Shown: positions 37,989-49,757 of the stretch, piece after piece
Numbering within the stretch: the stretch's first letter is position 1
Layout of the letters: the number at the start of each line of letters is the position of its first letter
Assembly: GCF_026898155.1 (NCBI RefSeq)
Contig: NZ_CP114029.1
Coordinates: 5,188,001 to 5,252,000 of the forward strand
Direction: 5' to 3'
Source: Jiella pelagia
GTDB lineage: Bacteria > Pseudomonadota > Alphaproteobacteria > Rhizobiales > Rhizobiaceae
Length of the DNA: 64,000 nt
Program-made: the position numbers and the translations under genes
Notes under the pieces: generated by a model
What the model saw: the letters and a program-made list of their open reading frames with translations, nothing else
Told to the model about the DNA's origin: nothing
Database searches by the model: none

Positions 37989-40248
37989 ATGGCGGCACGG
38001 CGCGAGCGGATCGAACCGAGCTTCGATCGCGGCGAGGGGACGAGCGGGGACGGGCTGTCGATCAGCGCGGACGATCGGGCGGTCCCGACGGCGGCGAACG
38101 ATCACAAGCGCAAGCGCAAGCCCGTGGCGAAATCGGCCAAGGGCAAGGTCGCAGCGACGTCCGGCGGCGGCAAGGGCCGCGGCGGTTCTCGTCGTGGTGG
38201 CGGCTCCGGCGATGGCGGCGGCGGAAACGGCCGCCGGCGTCGGCGCAGCTTCGCCGGCCACGTCGTGCGGCTCGGCATCGCCGGCACCCTGTGGGGCGGC
38301 CTCGCGGTCGCGGCCGTCGTCGGCTATTTCGCCGTCAAGCTGCCGCAGGAGGCCTGGGAGATTCCCGCTCGCCCGCCGAACGTCAAGATCGTCTCGGTCG
38401 GGGGAGAGGCTCCTCGCCAATCGCGGTCTCACCGGCGGCAAGGAAGTCTCGCTCGACGAGATGAGCCCGTATATCCCCGAAGCGGTCGTCGCCATCGAGG
38501 ATCGGCGGTTTTACGACCATTTCGGCGTTGATCCCTTCGGCATCCTGCGCGCCGCCGTCGAGAACTGGCAGGCGGGGGGTACGGTCCAAGGCGGCTCGAC
38601 GCTGACCCAGCAGCTTGCCAAGAACATTTTCCTCAATCCCGACCAGACCATCCAGCGCAAGATCCAGGAAGCCATCCTCGCGGTCTGGCTGGAGCACAAG
38701 TTCACCAAGGACCAGATCCTCGACATGTATCTGAACCGGGTCTATTTCGGCTCGGGGGCGACGGGGGTCGAGGCGGCTGCCCGACGCTATTTCAACAAGT
38801 CGGCGAGCGAGGTGACGCTCTCTGAGGCTGCGACCCTGGCGGGGCTTCTCAAGGCGCCGTCGCGGCTGTCGCCGGCACGTGATCCGAAGGCCGCCAAGGA
38901 CCGGTCCGAGGTGGTGCTCGGCGCCATGCTCGACGAGGGCAAGATCACCCGGCAGGACTTCGACGACGCTGTCGCCGAGAAGCCGGTCAAGGCGAAGACC
39001 TATTGGGACGGCGCCCAGCACTACGCCGCCGACCTCGTGATGCGCGACATCAAGAAGCTCGTCGGCGACGTCAAGCAGGACGTGATCGTCGAGACGACGA
39101 TCGAGATGCCGCTGGAGCGCATCGCCGAAAAGGTGATCCGCCAGACCATCGACACGTCCAAGCAGAACGTCACGCAAGGGGCGCTGGTCGCCATCGACGG
39201 GACAGGCGCGATCCGCGCTCTTGTCGGCGGTCGGGACTATGCCGAGAGCCAGTTCAACCGCGCCGTCGACGCCAAGCGCCAGCCCGGCTCGACCTTCAAG
39301 CCCTTCGTCTACGAGACGGCACTCGAACAGGGCTGGCGGCCGGAGAGCATCATCGTCGATGGCCCGGTGCAGATCGGCAAATGGACGCCGTCGAACTACG
39401 AGAACACGTATCGCGGCGAGGTGATGGTCGCCGATGCCCTGCGCTTCTCGCTCAACACCGTCGCCGCCAAGCTGATCGACAACGTCGGGACGCAGGCGGT
39501 GATAGACACGGCGCACCGGCTCGGCATCAAGTCCGACATCGTCGACAATCCGTCGATCGCGCTCGGCACGTCGGAAGTGTCGCTCCTCGAACTCACCGGG
39601 GCCTTCGCCCCCTTTGCCAATGGCGGCTACGAGGCGACGCCGCATCTCGTCAATCGGATTACCACAGAGGACGGCAAGGTCGTGTGGGAACGCGGCGCGG
39701 AAGTGCCGCCGAAGGTGCTTTCCGAGGACATGGTCGGGATGATGAACGCCATGCTGCGGCGAGTGGTCGATTCGGGTACCGGCCGCAAGGCGGCAATCGA
39801 AGGCTATGACGCCGCCGGCAAGACCGGAACGACCCAGGACTTCAAGGACGCCTGGTTCATGGGCTACACCGCCGAACTCGTCACCGGCGTTTGGTTCGGC
39901 AACGACAACGGCGCGAAGATGCGGCGTGTCACCGGCGGCTCGCTTCCCGCCGAGGCATGGCACGAATTCATGAAGGCGGCGCTCGACGGAACGCCCAACG
40001 TGCCGCTTCCCGGCAACTACACGATCGGCGGGCCCGACGCGCCCCTGGTCGCCGATGGCAATGGCAGCGAATATTACGAAACCGAGTTGCCGCGGGACGA
40101 CGGCGTTCCTCGCGAAGACGGCGGCCGGCGCCAGAACCGCATGATCTACGATCGCTCGCCGCCGCCGGGCGTGGTCGTCGAGGAGCGCGTCTCGCCGCGG
40201 CGTCGCGAGGACGATGGCAGCCTCTTCCGCCGGATATTCGGTGGCTAG
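37989..40248 (+). pseudogene. class A penicillin-binding protein (PBP1a family), frame broken at 38406-38412
   Basis: A bifunctional peptidoglycan glycosyltransferase/transpeptidase. The first frame supplies a Lys/Gly/Arg-rich cytoplasmic tail (residues 1-90) and a membrane anchor (about 95-118). The second supplies the GT51 motifs EDRRFYDHFGVD, QGGSTLTQQLAKN and NRVYFGSGATG, then the transpeptidase motifs STFKPF (Ser nucleophile), SLN and KTGTT. The frames meet at GAGGCTC. GAGCTC gives VGGELLANRGLTGG, the normal linker, and a 752-residue enzyme. Two true deleterious halves would abolish the enzyme, so a consensus error is favoured. A strong terminator follows. Confidence 0.92.
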
Positions 40249-40288
40249 GCATGATCCCGGAAAGTGGGAACCGGATTTCGAAAAAAAC

Positions 40289-40318
40289 AAAAAAGCGCGC
40301 CTCGGGGCGCGCTTTTTT
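40289..40318. terminator. strong bidirectional Rho-independent terminator
   Basis: AAAAAAGCGCGCC (40289-40301) and GGCGCGCTTTTTT (40306-40318) form a perfect hairpin with a four-base loop and A/T tails on both sides. It can serve the PBP1a gene on the plus strand and the small peptide gene on the minus strand. Confidence 0.9.
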
Positions 40319-40342
40319 GTTGGGCAGGCTGGACCTACCAGA

Positions 40343-40417
40343 TCAGACGATGCCGATCAGCGACAGGACGATGATGACGACGACGACAAGACCGACGAGA
40401 TAAATGATGTTGTTCAA
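40343..40417 (-). CDS. 24-aa hydrophobic small protein with TTG start
   Basis: Reading leftward from TTG 40415-40417, a 24-codon frame encodes a Met-initiated peptide that begins MNNIIYLVGLVVVV and ends LIGIV. It is almost wholly a membrane span. CCGGAG sits eight bases before the TTG, and the strong hairpin lies 25 bp past the stop, so it has all elements of a gene. Very similar tiny Asn-Asn-Ile-Ile-Tyr membrane peptides occur in rhizobial genomes, as I recall but cannot check. Its function is unknown. Confidence 0.5.
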   Translation of the reverse strand: MNNIIYLVGLVVVVIIVLSLIGIV

Positions 40418-40598
40418 GGCTTCGCTCCGGTAGTGGGTGTTTTGGGCCGATGCGCGTTCGCTCGCCCCGAAGTGATCGGAACGGAAGCGCGCGACAGTGG
40501 GCTGAGGTTCCCTCGGCTGTTGCTTTTTTGCAAAAACCCGATCCGACGATTCGCCGCTGCGGCGTCCACAAATCCGCTCACGAAAGCGTCAGACCGCG

Positions 40599-40629
40599 CC
40601 TTGCGCAGGTTTCGAGCCATTCATATATA
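40599..40629 (+). promoter_or_regulatory. candidate RpoH (sigma-32) promoter of dnaK
   Basis: CTTGCG (40599-40604), a 16-base spacer and CATATATAG (40621-40629) fit the alphaproteobacterial heat-shock promoter pattern, a CTTG-type -35 with an A/T-rich -10. It lies about 140 bp before the dnaK ATG in a region with no gene. Assignment is by pattern and context only. Confidence 0.5.
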
Positions 40630-40771
40630 GCCGCCATCACCGGTTGGCCGGCCGGTTCGTAACGGATCTGGATCGGCTTCATGAATTTCGCAGACGCCAC
40701 GTGGGGGTTGCCCAGCGGGAACGCCTTAACGAGGGTCCCGGGCGGCTCGCTGTAACAAGGAGACTATGAAC

Positions 40772-42700
<1,929 letters not shown>

Positions 42701-42727
42701 TCGGGGCTCTTCAGCTGATCGAAATAC

Positions 42728-42762
42728 AAAAAGCCCCGGCGCGACCAGCGCCGGGGCTTTTT
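42728..42762 (+). terminator. strong Rho-independent terminator after dnaK
   Basis: AAAAAGCCCCGGCGC (42728-42742) pairs perfectly with GCGCCGGGGCTTTTT (42748-42762) across a five-base loop, 28 bp past the dnaK stop. No gene is seen between here and 43010. Confidence 0.95.
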
Positions 42763-43010
42763 GCTGTGCGGTCTGAGGCCGATCGTCGAGCCTGTGCCGC
42801 GCTCACGCAATCCCACAATGCTCCGAAGACAGCGGCGTGCACAGGGCGTTCGTTATGCCGGGACGCAGAAATTGGGGGCGCTTACCTCAACAACTCGCCA
42901 TCATCCGTTCTCGTCAACGCCCCTTGGCATGGGGCTTCTTGTGAAACCCGCCGCGGCGGGCGCATCTCGCAGATCCCGGGCGGAGGCAGACCGCTCACGT
43001 GCGGCGCCTG

Positions 43011-43334
43011 TCATTGAGCGGGTTGCTCAGTCAGCTGCGACGGGTCGTCGACCCGAGTGCCTTCGTCCGGCGTTCGGGTGAACAACGCGAAATAAGCAAT
43101 TGCTGCAATCAGGATGACAGCCGCGGCGATCCAGAGAGTGTGGCGGGATCGGCTGCGCGCTTTCGGTCCGCGCGACGGTGAACTGTCGTGGCGATCGGCC
43201 AAATGCTCCTCCTCGGTCGGTGTGGCCGGCGCCGATGCAGCGCCGTTCACAGACGAACAGAAGAAGCCGGTGGCCAGTTCCCTCGCGGCTTTAAGCCTCC
43301 CGGCCGAACACCCGCCTGAAGATCGTGCCGACAT
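43011..43334 (-). CDS. hypothetical single-pass membrane protein
   Basis: A frame of up to 107 codons. It has one clear membrane span (TLWIAAAVILIAAIAYFALF) preceded by a polar, basic segment and followed by an acidic tail ending TEQPAQ. The ATG at 43334 would overlap the end of purB by 44 bp. A later start, such as GTG at the VNGAAS position, would avoid this but has no clear ribosome site. I do not recognise a family. The membrane span with flanking charge is the only support. Confidence 0.4.
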   Translation of the reverse strand: MSARSSGGCSAGRLKAARELATGFFCSSVNGAASAPATPTEEEHLADRHDSSPSRGPKARSRSRHTLWIAAAVILIAAIAYFALFTRTPDEGTRVDDPSQLTEQPAQ

Positions 43335-44622
43335 GCTTGGTGTGATAGCCGAGGTCGAACCGCTTGCGGATCTCCTCCTCGGGGAGCGCCTTGCGGACTT
43401 CCTCGTCCTTCAGCAGCTCTTCGAGGAAGTCGACTGTCGCCGAGCCGGCAACGTGATAGCTCTCCCAGACCTTCATGGCGTTGCGCTGGACCAGCCGATA
43501 GGCGTCCTCGCGGGAGACGCCGGCCTGGGTCAGCGCCAGAAGGATGCGCTGGGAATGGACGAGGCCGCCCAGCCGGTTCATGTTGTTTTCCATGCGCTCG
43601 GGATAGACCAGCAGCTTGTCGACGACGCCGGTGAGGCGGGCGAGGGCGAAGTCGAGCGTGATCGTCGCGTCCGGGCCGATGTAGCGCTCGACCGAGGAGT
43701 GCGAGATGTCACGCTCGTGCCAGAGCGCGACGTTCTCCATCGCCGGCAGGGCGTAGCTGCGGACCATGCGGGCGAGGCCGGTGAGGTTTTCGGTCAACAC
43801 CGGATTGCGCTTGTGGGGCATTGCGGAGGAGCCCTTCTGGCCGGGCGAGAAATATTCCTCCGCCTCCAGCACCTCGGTGCGCTGCAGGTGACGGATCTCG
43901 GTCGCCAGTCGCTCCACGGAGGAGGCGACGACGCCGAGAACGGCGAAGAACATTGCGTGGCGGTCGCGCGGGATCACCTGGGTGGAGACCGGCTCCGCCT
44001 TCAGGCCCATGGCCTTGGCGACATGCTCTTCGACATACGGGTCGATGTTGGCGAAGGTGCCGACGGCCCCCGAGATGGCGCAGGTCGCGACCTCGGCGCG
44101 GGCGGCGACGAGCCGCTCGCGGCAGCGCTGGAACTCGGCGTGGGCGAGTGCCAGCTTGACACCGAAGGTGGTCGGCTCGGCATGGATGGCATGGGACCGG
44201 CCGATGGTGATCGTGTCGCGATGCTCGAAGGCACGACGCTCCAGCGCGGCGAGCAGCGCGTCGAGATCTGCGACAAGCATGTCTGCCGCCCGCGTGAGCT
44301 GGACTGCGAGGCAGGTGTCCAGGACGTCGGACGAGGTCATGCCCTGATGGACGAAGCGCGCGTCGGGCCCGACGATTTCCGACAGATGGGTCAGGAAGGC
44401 GATGACGTCGTGCTTGGTCTCGCGCTCGATCTCGTCGATCCGGTCGACATCGAAGGTCGCAGCGCCGCCCTTTTCCCAGATCGTCTTCGCGGCTTCCTTC
44501 GGTATGACGCCGAGTTCGGCCAGCGCGTCGCAGGCATGAGCCTCGATCTCGAACCAGATGCGGAATTTCTGCTCCGGCGACCAGATGGCGACCATGTCGG
44601 GGCGGGCGTAGCGGGGGATCAT
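43291..44622 (-). CDS. purB: adenylosuccinate lyase
   Basis: PurB performs two fumarate-releasing steps in purine synthesis (SAICAR to AICAR and adenylosuccinate to AMP). The 443-residue product begins MIPRYARPDM, contains TSSDVLDT and GRSHAIHAEPTTFG with the catalytic His, and carries the superfamily signature GSSAMPHKRNP with the mobile-loop Ser. Length and motifs are complete. It stands alone on the minus strand. Confidence 0.96.
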   Translation of the reverse strand: MIPRYARPDMVAIWSPEQKFRIWFEIEAHACDALAELGVIPKEAAKTIWEKGGAATFDVDRIDEIERETKHDVIAFLTHLSEIVGPDARFVHQGMTSSDVLDTCLAVQLTRAADMLVADLDALLAALERRAFEHRDTITIGRSHAIHAEPTTFGVKLALAHAEFQRCRERLVAARAEVATCAISGAVGTFANIDPYVEEHVAKAMGLKAEPVSTQVIPRDRHAMFFAVLGVVASSVERLATEIRHLQRTEVLEAEEYFSPGQKGSSAMPHKRNPVLTENLTGLARMVRSYALPAMENVALWHERDISHSSVERYIGPDATITLDFALARLTGVVDKLLVYPERMENNMNRLGGLVHSQRILLALTQAGVSREDAYRLVQRNAMKVWESYHVAGSATVDFLEELLKDEEVRKALPEEEIRKRFDLGYHTKHVGTIFRRVFGREA

Positions 44623-44685
44623 CGGCGGCGTTCCGGATCAGGTTTTTCGGGGATAGTCGCCGTCTAACAGAGCGGGGGGCAAGCC

Positions 44686-44904
44686 TCAATCGATGTGTTC
44701 GCTGCGTCTGCCCACGGGCATGTCACCGACGCGGCGCGCCCGAGGCTGTGGTTGCCTCGTTCCGGCGAGGATTTTCGCCTGTTCCGCCTGATCCTCTTCA
44801 CCCGGGGCGGACAGCTCGTCGCTCGCAAAGGCGCCGACCGTCTCGACCACGATATCGCCGATCCGCGTGGCGCCAAGCCCGACGGCGCGGCCGGATACCT
44901 TCAT
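44686..44904 (-). CDS. doubtful small ORF (72 aa)
   Basis: ATG 44904 opens a 72-codon frame starting MKVSGRAVGLGATRIGDIVVE, which reads plausibly as protein at first and becomes Arg/Pro-rich toward the end. There is no ribosome site and an overlapping frame on the other strand is equally long. I do not recognise it. Listed only because this 350-bp gap between purB and the exported protein gene otherwise holds nothing. Confidence 0.2.
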   Translation of the reverse strand: MKVSGRAVGLGATRIGDIVVETVGAFASDELSAPGEEDQAEQAKILAGTRQPQPRARRVGDMPVGRRSEHID

Positions 44905-44972
44905 CTTGTCCGCGAGCCAGCCTATAGTCTTCTGCCATCGGGGCTGGGACGATCAACTGGGAGATCCGGACG

Positions 44973-45236
44973 ATGAAGCTTTTTGGCATCAAGGGCAGGC
45001 GGCTCTTCTCAGCTGCCGCCGCAGCTGCATTGGCGGTGGCGGTTCTGCTGCTTCCGAATCGGGAGGCAGCCGCCGTTGCCGCGAAAACGTCCGGCGCGGC
45101 GGGCATGTCGGATTCGCTGACGATGGAGGTGCCGAGGCCCCGTGACGACAGAGCCGCCCTTCTTGGCGATTCCCTAGCCAAAGGCGTCTATCCCGGCTTT
45201 GCGCTCGACACGTTGATCCAGGACCTCAGCATTTGA
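44973..45236 (+). CDS. small exported hypothetical protein (87 aa)
   Basis: The product starts MKLFGIKGRRLFSAAAAAALAVAVLLLP: a basic head and a long Ala-rich hydrophobic core, then AAA sites compatible with signal peptidase cleavage. The mature part is about 50 residues, with no Cys and no known domain. GGGAG precedes the ATG by about ten bases. The stop overlaps a possible TTG start of the following isomerase gene, suggesting co-transcription. Confidence 0.6.
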   Translation: MKLFGIKGRRLFSAAAAAALAVAVLLLPNREAAAVAAKTSGAAGMSDSLTMEVPRPRDDRAALLGDSLAKGVYPGFALDTLIQDLSI

Positions 45237-45262
45237 CGCCGGTTCACGAAGCCGCCGCTCAC

Positions 45263-46024
45263 ATGCTGAGCCTTTCGGCCAATCTCGGCTTCCTCTGGAC
45301 GGACCGCCAGCTGCCCGACGCGATCCGATCGGCGCATCGGGCCGGCTTCGACGCTGTCGAGTGTCACTGGCCGTATGAGACGGACCCGTCTCTGTTGCGC
45401 GCGGCGCTCGCCGAGACCGGGCTTTCCATGGTCGGCCTCAACACCCGGCGGGGATCGCGTGACGGCGACCGCGGACTCGCGGCCCTGCCTGAGCGGATGG
45501 ACGAGGCGCGGGCGGCGATCGAGGAGGCGTTTTCCTATGGTGCGGCGATCGGCGCATCGGCGGTGCATGTGATGGCCGGGCGAGCGGTGGGCGCCGAGGC
45601 CGAAAGGGCGTTCGACGCGAACCTTCTCCATGCCTGCGACCTCGCCGCGCGCCATGCGATGACGGTCCTGATCGAGCCGCTCAACCCGCGCGACGCTCCG
45701 GGCTACTTCCTGATCGGGCTTGAAAAGGCCGTCGCAACGATCGAGCGGGTGGCGCGGCCAGAGTTGAAGATCCTCTTCGACTGCTACCACCAGCAGATCA
45801 CCGGGGGCGACTTGATCCGCCGTTTCGCCGACTGCCGCCCCTATATCGGCCACGTGCAGTTCGCCGGCGTGCCGGACCGCGGCGAGCCGGATGGCGGCGA
45901 GATTGCCTATGAGCGACTGCTGCCGGCGCTGCGCGATCTGGGCTACGCGGGTCCTTTCGGCGCCGAATATCGCCCTCGGAAGGCGACAGAAGATGGGCTT
46001 GGCTGGATGAAGGCCTTCAGATAA
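45263..46024 (+). CDS. hyi: hydroxypyruvate isomerase-family TIM-barrel protein (Hyi/OtnI-like)
   Basis: A xylose-isomerase-like TIM barrel of 253 residues from ATG 45263 (MLSLSANLGFLWTDRQL). It has the Hyi features GLNTRRG, VHVMAG, IEPLNPRDAPGYFL (metal-ligand Glu), FDCYHQQI and HVQFAGVPDRGEPDGGEI. Hyi interconverts hydroxypyruvate and tartronate semialdehyde; OtnI acts on 2-oxo-tetronate. A TTG start at 45233, overlapping the upstream stop, is possible and would add ten residues, but homology begins at 45263. Confidence 0.85.
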   Translation: MLSLSANLGFLWTDRQLPDAIRSAHRAGFDAVECHWPYETDPSLLRAALAETGLSMVGLNTRRGSRDGDRGLAALPERMDEARAAIEEAFSYGAAIGASAVHVMAGRAVGAEAERAFDANLLHACDLAARHAMTVLIEPLNPRDAPGYFLIGLEKAVATIERVARPELKILFDCYHQQITGGDLIRRFADCRPYIGHVQFAGVPDRGEPDGGEIAYERLLPALRDLGYAGPFGAEYRPRKATEDGLGWMKAFR

Positions 46025-46053
46025 GGCGCGGATCGTGTTGGCTTCTCACCAAC

Positions 46054-46815
46054 TCACTGCACGACGCGCCTCAGCGCCTCCTGCATCTTGAGAAGCGCCG
46101 GCAGGTAGTCGCGGGCAAGATCCTCCGGTTCCGCCTGGATTGCCGCGACGCCGGTGTTCAGTGCCGCGACGGTGCAGCCGCGGGCGTCGAAGACAGGCAC
46201 GGCGATGGACCGCAGCCCGATCTCCACCTCCTGGTCGATGATCGCGTGGCCTTGCGCGCGGATCTTCGCCAGTTCGGCGACGATCTCCTCCGGCGCGGTC
46301 AGCGAGCGGGCCGTACGCGGCGTCAGGTCCGCCCGCTCGATCAGCGCCCGTGCCTCGGCCTCCGGCAGGGCCGCAAGCAGCACCCGTCCGAGCGAGGTCG
46401 AGTGGGCCGGCAGCCGCGAACCCGGCATCAGGCCGACCGTCATCACCCGCTTCTGCGCCGCCCGCGCGACGTAGACGACCTCGGTCTCGTCGAGGATGGC
46501 GACGGAGGTCGATTGGCCGATTCGCTCAGATAGCTGGTCGAGCCAGGGCTGGACGATGTGCGGCAGGGGCAGGGTGGCCAGCGCCCCCATTCCAAGGCGC
46601 AGGATGCGCGGGGTGAGCGTGAAATACTTGCCGTCGTAGTCGGCATATCCAAGGCTGTGCAGCGTCAACAGGCTGCGCCGGGCGGTCGCCCGGTCGAGGC
46701 CGGTCGCCTGGGCGACGTCGGCGACGGCCAGACGGGGACGCTCCGCCCGAAAAGCCTCGATGACGCGGAGGCCCTTGGCGAGCGAGGCGACGAAATCGGT
46801 CGGCTTGTTCAACAT
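46054..46815 (-). CDS. pcaR: IclR-family regulator of the beta-ketoadipate pathway (PcaR-like)
   Basis: A 253-residue IclR-type regulator. The N-terminal winged helix (LAVADVAQATGLDRATARRSLLTLHSLGYAD) and the C-terminal effector domain (STSLGRVLLAAL, RAQGHAIIDQEVEIGLRSIAVPV, VAALNTGVAA) fit the PcaR/PcaU/CatR subgroup. It diverges from pcaIJF across about 190 bp, the usual arrangement for a regulator responding to beta-ketoadipate. ATG 46815 (MLNKPTDFVASLAKGLRV) is where homology begins; the frame could start at 46851. Confidence 0.88.
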   Translation of the reverse strand: MLNKPTDFVASLAKGLRVIEAFRAERPRLAVADVAQATGLDRATARRSLLTLHSLGYADYDGKYFTLTPRILRLGMGALATLPLPHIVQPWLDQLSERIGQSTSVAILDETEVVYVARAAQKRVMTVGLMPGSRLPAHSTSLGRVLLAALPEAEARALIERADLTPRTARSLTAPEEIVAELAKIRAQGHAIIDQEVEIGLRSIAVPVFDARGCTVAALNTGVAAIQAEPEDLARDYLPALLKMQEALRRVVQ

Positions 46816-47003
46816 GCGCACGATTTTGTCCGCTGGCCGAACAACAATCAAGATGCGAACGAATGCGCGTAGCCTTGTCTGAGGCGCGGATTTATCTGTT
46901 CGCCGATGTGGCAGGCAGCTCGGCCTGATCTGGGTGTCGGCGCGGTGGCGCCGTTGCTCCGTAGGGTGCCGAGTCAGCCTGCCGGGAGAAGGAGGGTATC
47001 CGC

Positions 47004-47713
47004 GTGAACAAACGCTTTGCCACGGCGGCCGAGGCCGTCGCGGACATTTTCGACGGAGCGACCGTGATGATCGGCGGCTTCGGCGGGTCCGGCGCGCCGA
47101 TCGAACTGATCCATGCGCTGATCGACGCCGGGCCGAAGAACCTCACGGTGGTCAACAACAATGCCGGCAACGGCCATGTCGGCCTCGCGGCGATGATCGA
47201 GCAGGGGATGGTGAAGAAGCTGATCTGCTCGTTTCCCAAGAGCAAGGACCCGAAGGCCTTCACCGATCGCTATCTCGCCGGCGAGATCGAGCCTCGAACT
47301 GGTGCCGCAGGGAACGCTCGCCGAGCGCATCCGCGCCGGCGGGGCAGGCATTCCCGCCTTCTATACGCCGACCGCCTATGGCACCGAGCCTCGGCGAGAA
47401 GAAGCCGACAGCCGAATTCGACGGCAAGCCCTATGTCCAGGAGCGTTGGCTGAAGGCCGACTTCGCGCTGGTCAAGGCCGAGCTGGGCGACCCCTACGGC
47501 AATCTCACCTACCGGCTGGCGGCCCGCAACTTCAACCCGCTGATGGCGACCGCGGCGGGCAAGACCATCGCCCAGGTGAGCCGTCTTGTGGAACCAGGCG
47601 GCATCGACCCGGAGGCCGTCGTCACCCCGGGGATCTTCGTCAACCGGCTGGTCGAGATCGAGAACCCGCAGCAGGAAGAAGTTCTGAACCAGGCGGAGGC
47701 GCGCTACCCATGA
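47004..47713 (+). pseudogene. pcaI: 3-oxoadipate CoA-transferase subunit A, frame broken twice (47289-47295 and 47396-47402)
   Basis: PcaIJ transfers CoA from succinyl-CoA to 3-oxoadipate. The gene starts with GTG 47004 after GGAGAAGGAGG. Motifs are GATVMIGGFGGSGAPIELI and NNNAGNGHVGLAAMI. The frame breaks at GAGCCTC after AGEIE, and again at GAGCCTC after TAYGTE. Restoring GAGCTC at both gives IELELVPQGTLAERIRAGG and GTELGEKKPTAEFDG and a normal 235-residue subunit. Two independent lesions of the same kind in one short gene, with pcaJ and pcaF intact, argue for a technical cause. The stop overlaps pcaJ (ATGA). Confidence 0.9.
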
Positions 47714-48395
47714 GCATCCAGGGACAGCTCAATCAGGAACAGATCGCCTGGCGCGCCGCGCAGGACATCGCGGACGGCGCCTATGTCAATCTCGGCATCG
47801 GCTTCCCCGAAAAGGTCGCGGCCTATACGATCGAGGGCCGCGAGCCGATCTTCCACACCGAGAACGGCGTCCTCGGCTTCGGCCGCGCGCCGGCAAAGGG
47901 CAAAGAAGACTGGGACCTGATCAATGCCGGCAAGAAGGCGATCACGCTCAAAGCCGGCGCCGCCTTCTTCGACCATGCGACGAGCTTTGCGATGATCCGC
48001 GGCGGCCATCTCGACGTCGCCATTCTCGGTGCACTGCAGGTCGCCTCGAACGGCGATCTTGCCAACTGGCGGGTGGGCGAAAAGGGCGTGCCGGCTGTCG
48101 GCGGAGCGATGGACCTCGTCAACGGGGCGAAGCGCGTCGCGGTCCTGACTGACCACGTCACCCGCGACGGCAAGCCGAAGCTCGTCGAGGCCTGCAGCTT
48201 TCCGCTCACCGGGGTCGGTTGCGTCACCCGTGTCTACACCTCGCTGGCGGTGATCGACGTCGACATTGCGAACGCCCGCTTCGTCCTCGTCGAAAAGCTG
48301 CCCCATCTGTCGATGGACGATCTCCAATCCGTCACCGGCGCCCCGATCCATGTCGAGGGCGACGTCGGCGAACTCGAAGTCCCGGAGCTTTCCTG

Positions 48396-48396
<1 letters not shown>
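47710..48396 (+). CDS. pcaJ: 3-oxoadipate CoA-transferase subunit B
   Basis: The catalytic beta subunit of the CoA-transferase, 228 residues. It has VNLGIGFPEKVA near residue 30. The active-site region is HTENGVLGFGRAP, with the catalytic Glu in the E-N-G motif. HLDVAILGALQVASNGDLANW is also typical. Its ATG overlaps the pcaI stop and its TGA overlaps the pcaF ATG, so I, J and F are one tightly coupled operon. The family is shared with succinyl-CoA:3-ketoacid transferases, but the pcaF and pcaR neighbours decide the role. Confidence 0.93.
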
Positions 48397-49598
<1,202 letters not shown>

Positions 49599-49757
49599 GG
49601 GCGCCATCGTCGGCCCGGGCTAAGGCACGTCGAACGCCCGGGCTGCTGTCCTTGCGCCAGCCGGTCCTGACGGCCACCTCTTGCAGGTGGTCGTCAAATT
49701 GCGCCAGTGAGGGCTTGAACCGTCCGGGTTGGACGAATGCGCTTGCTGGGGTTGCCG

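Noticed and set aside
37750..38411. Long N-terminal extension of the PBP1a frame
   Set aside because: This part is out of frame with the true N-terminus (start 37989). It appears only because of the inserted base at 38406-38412.
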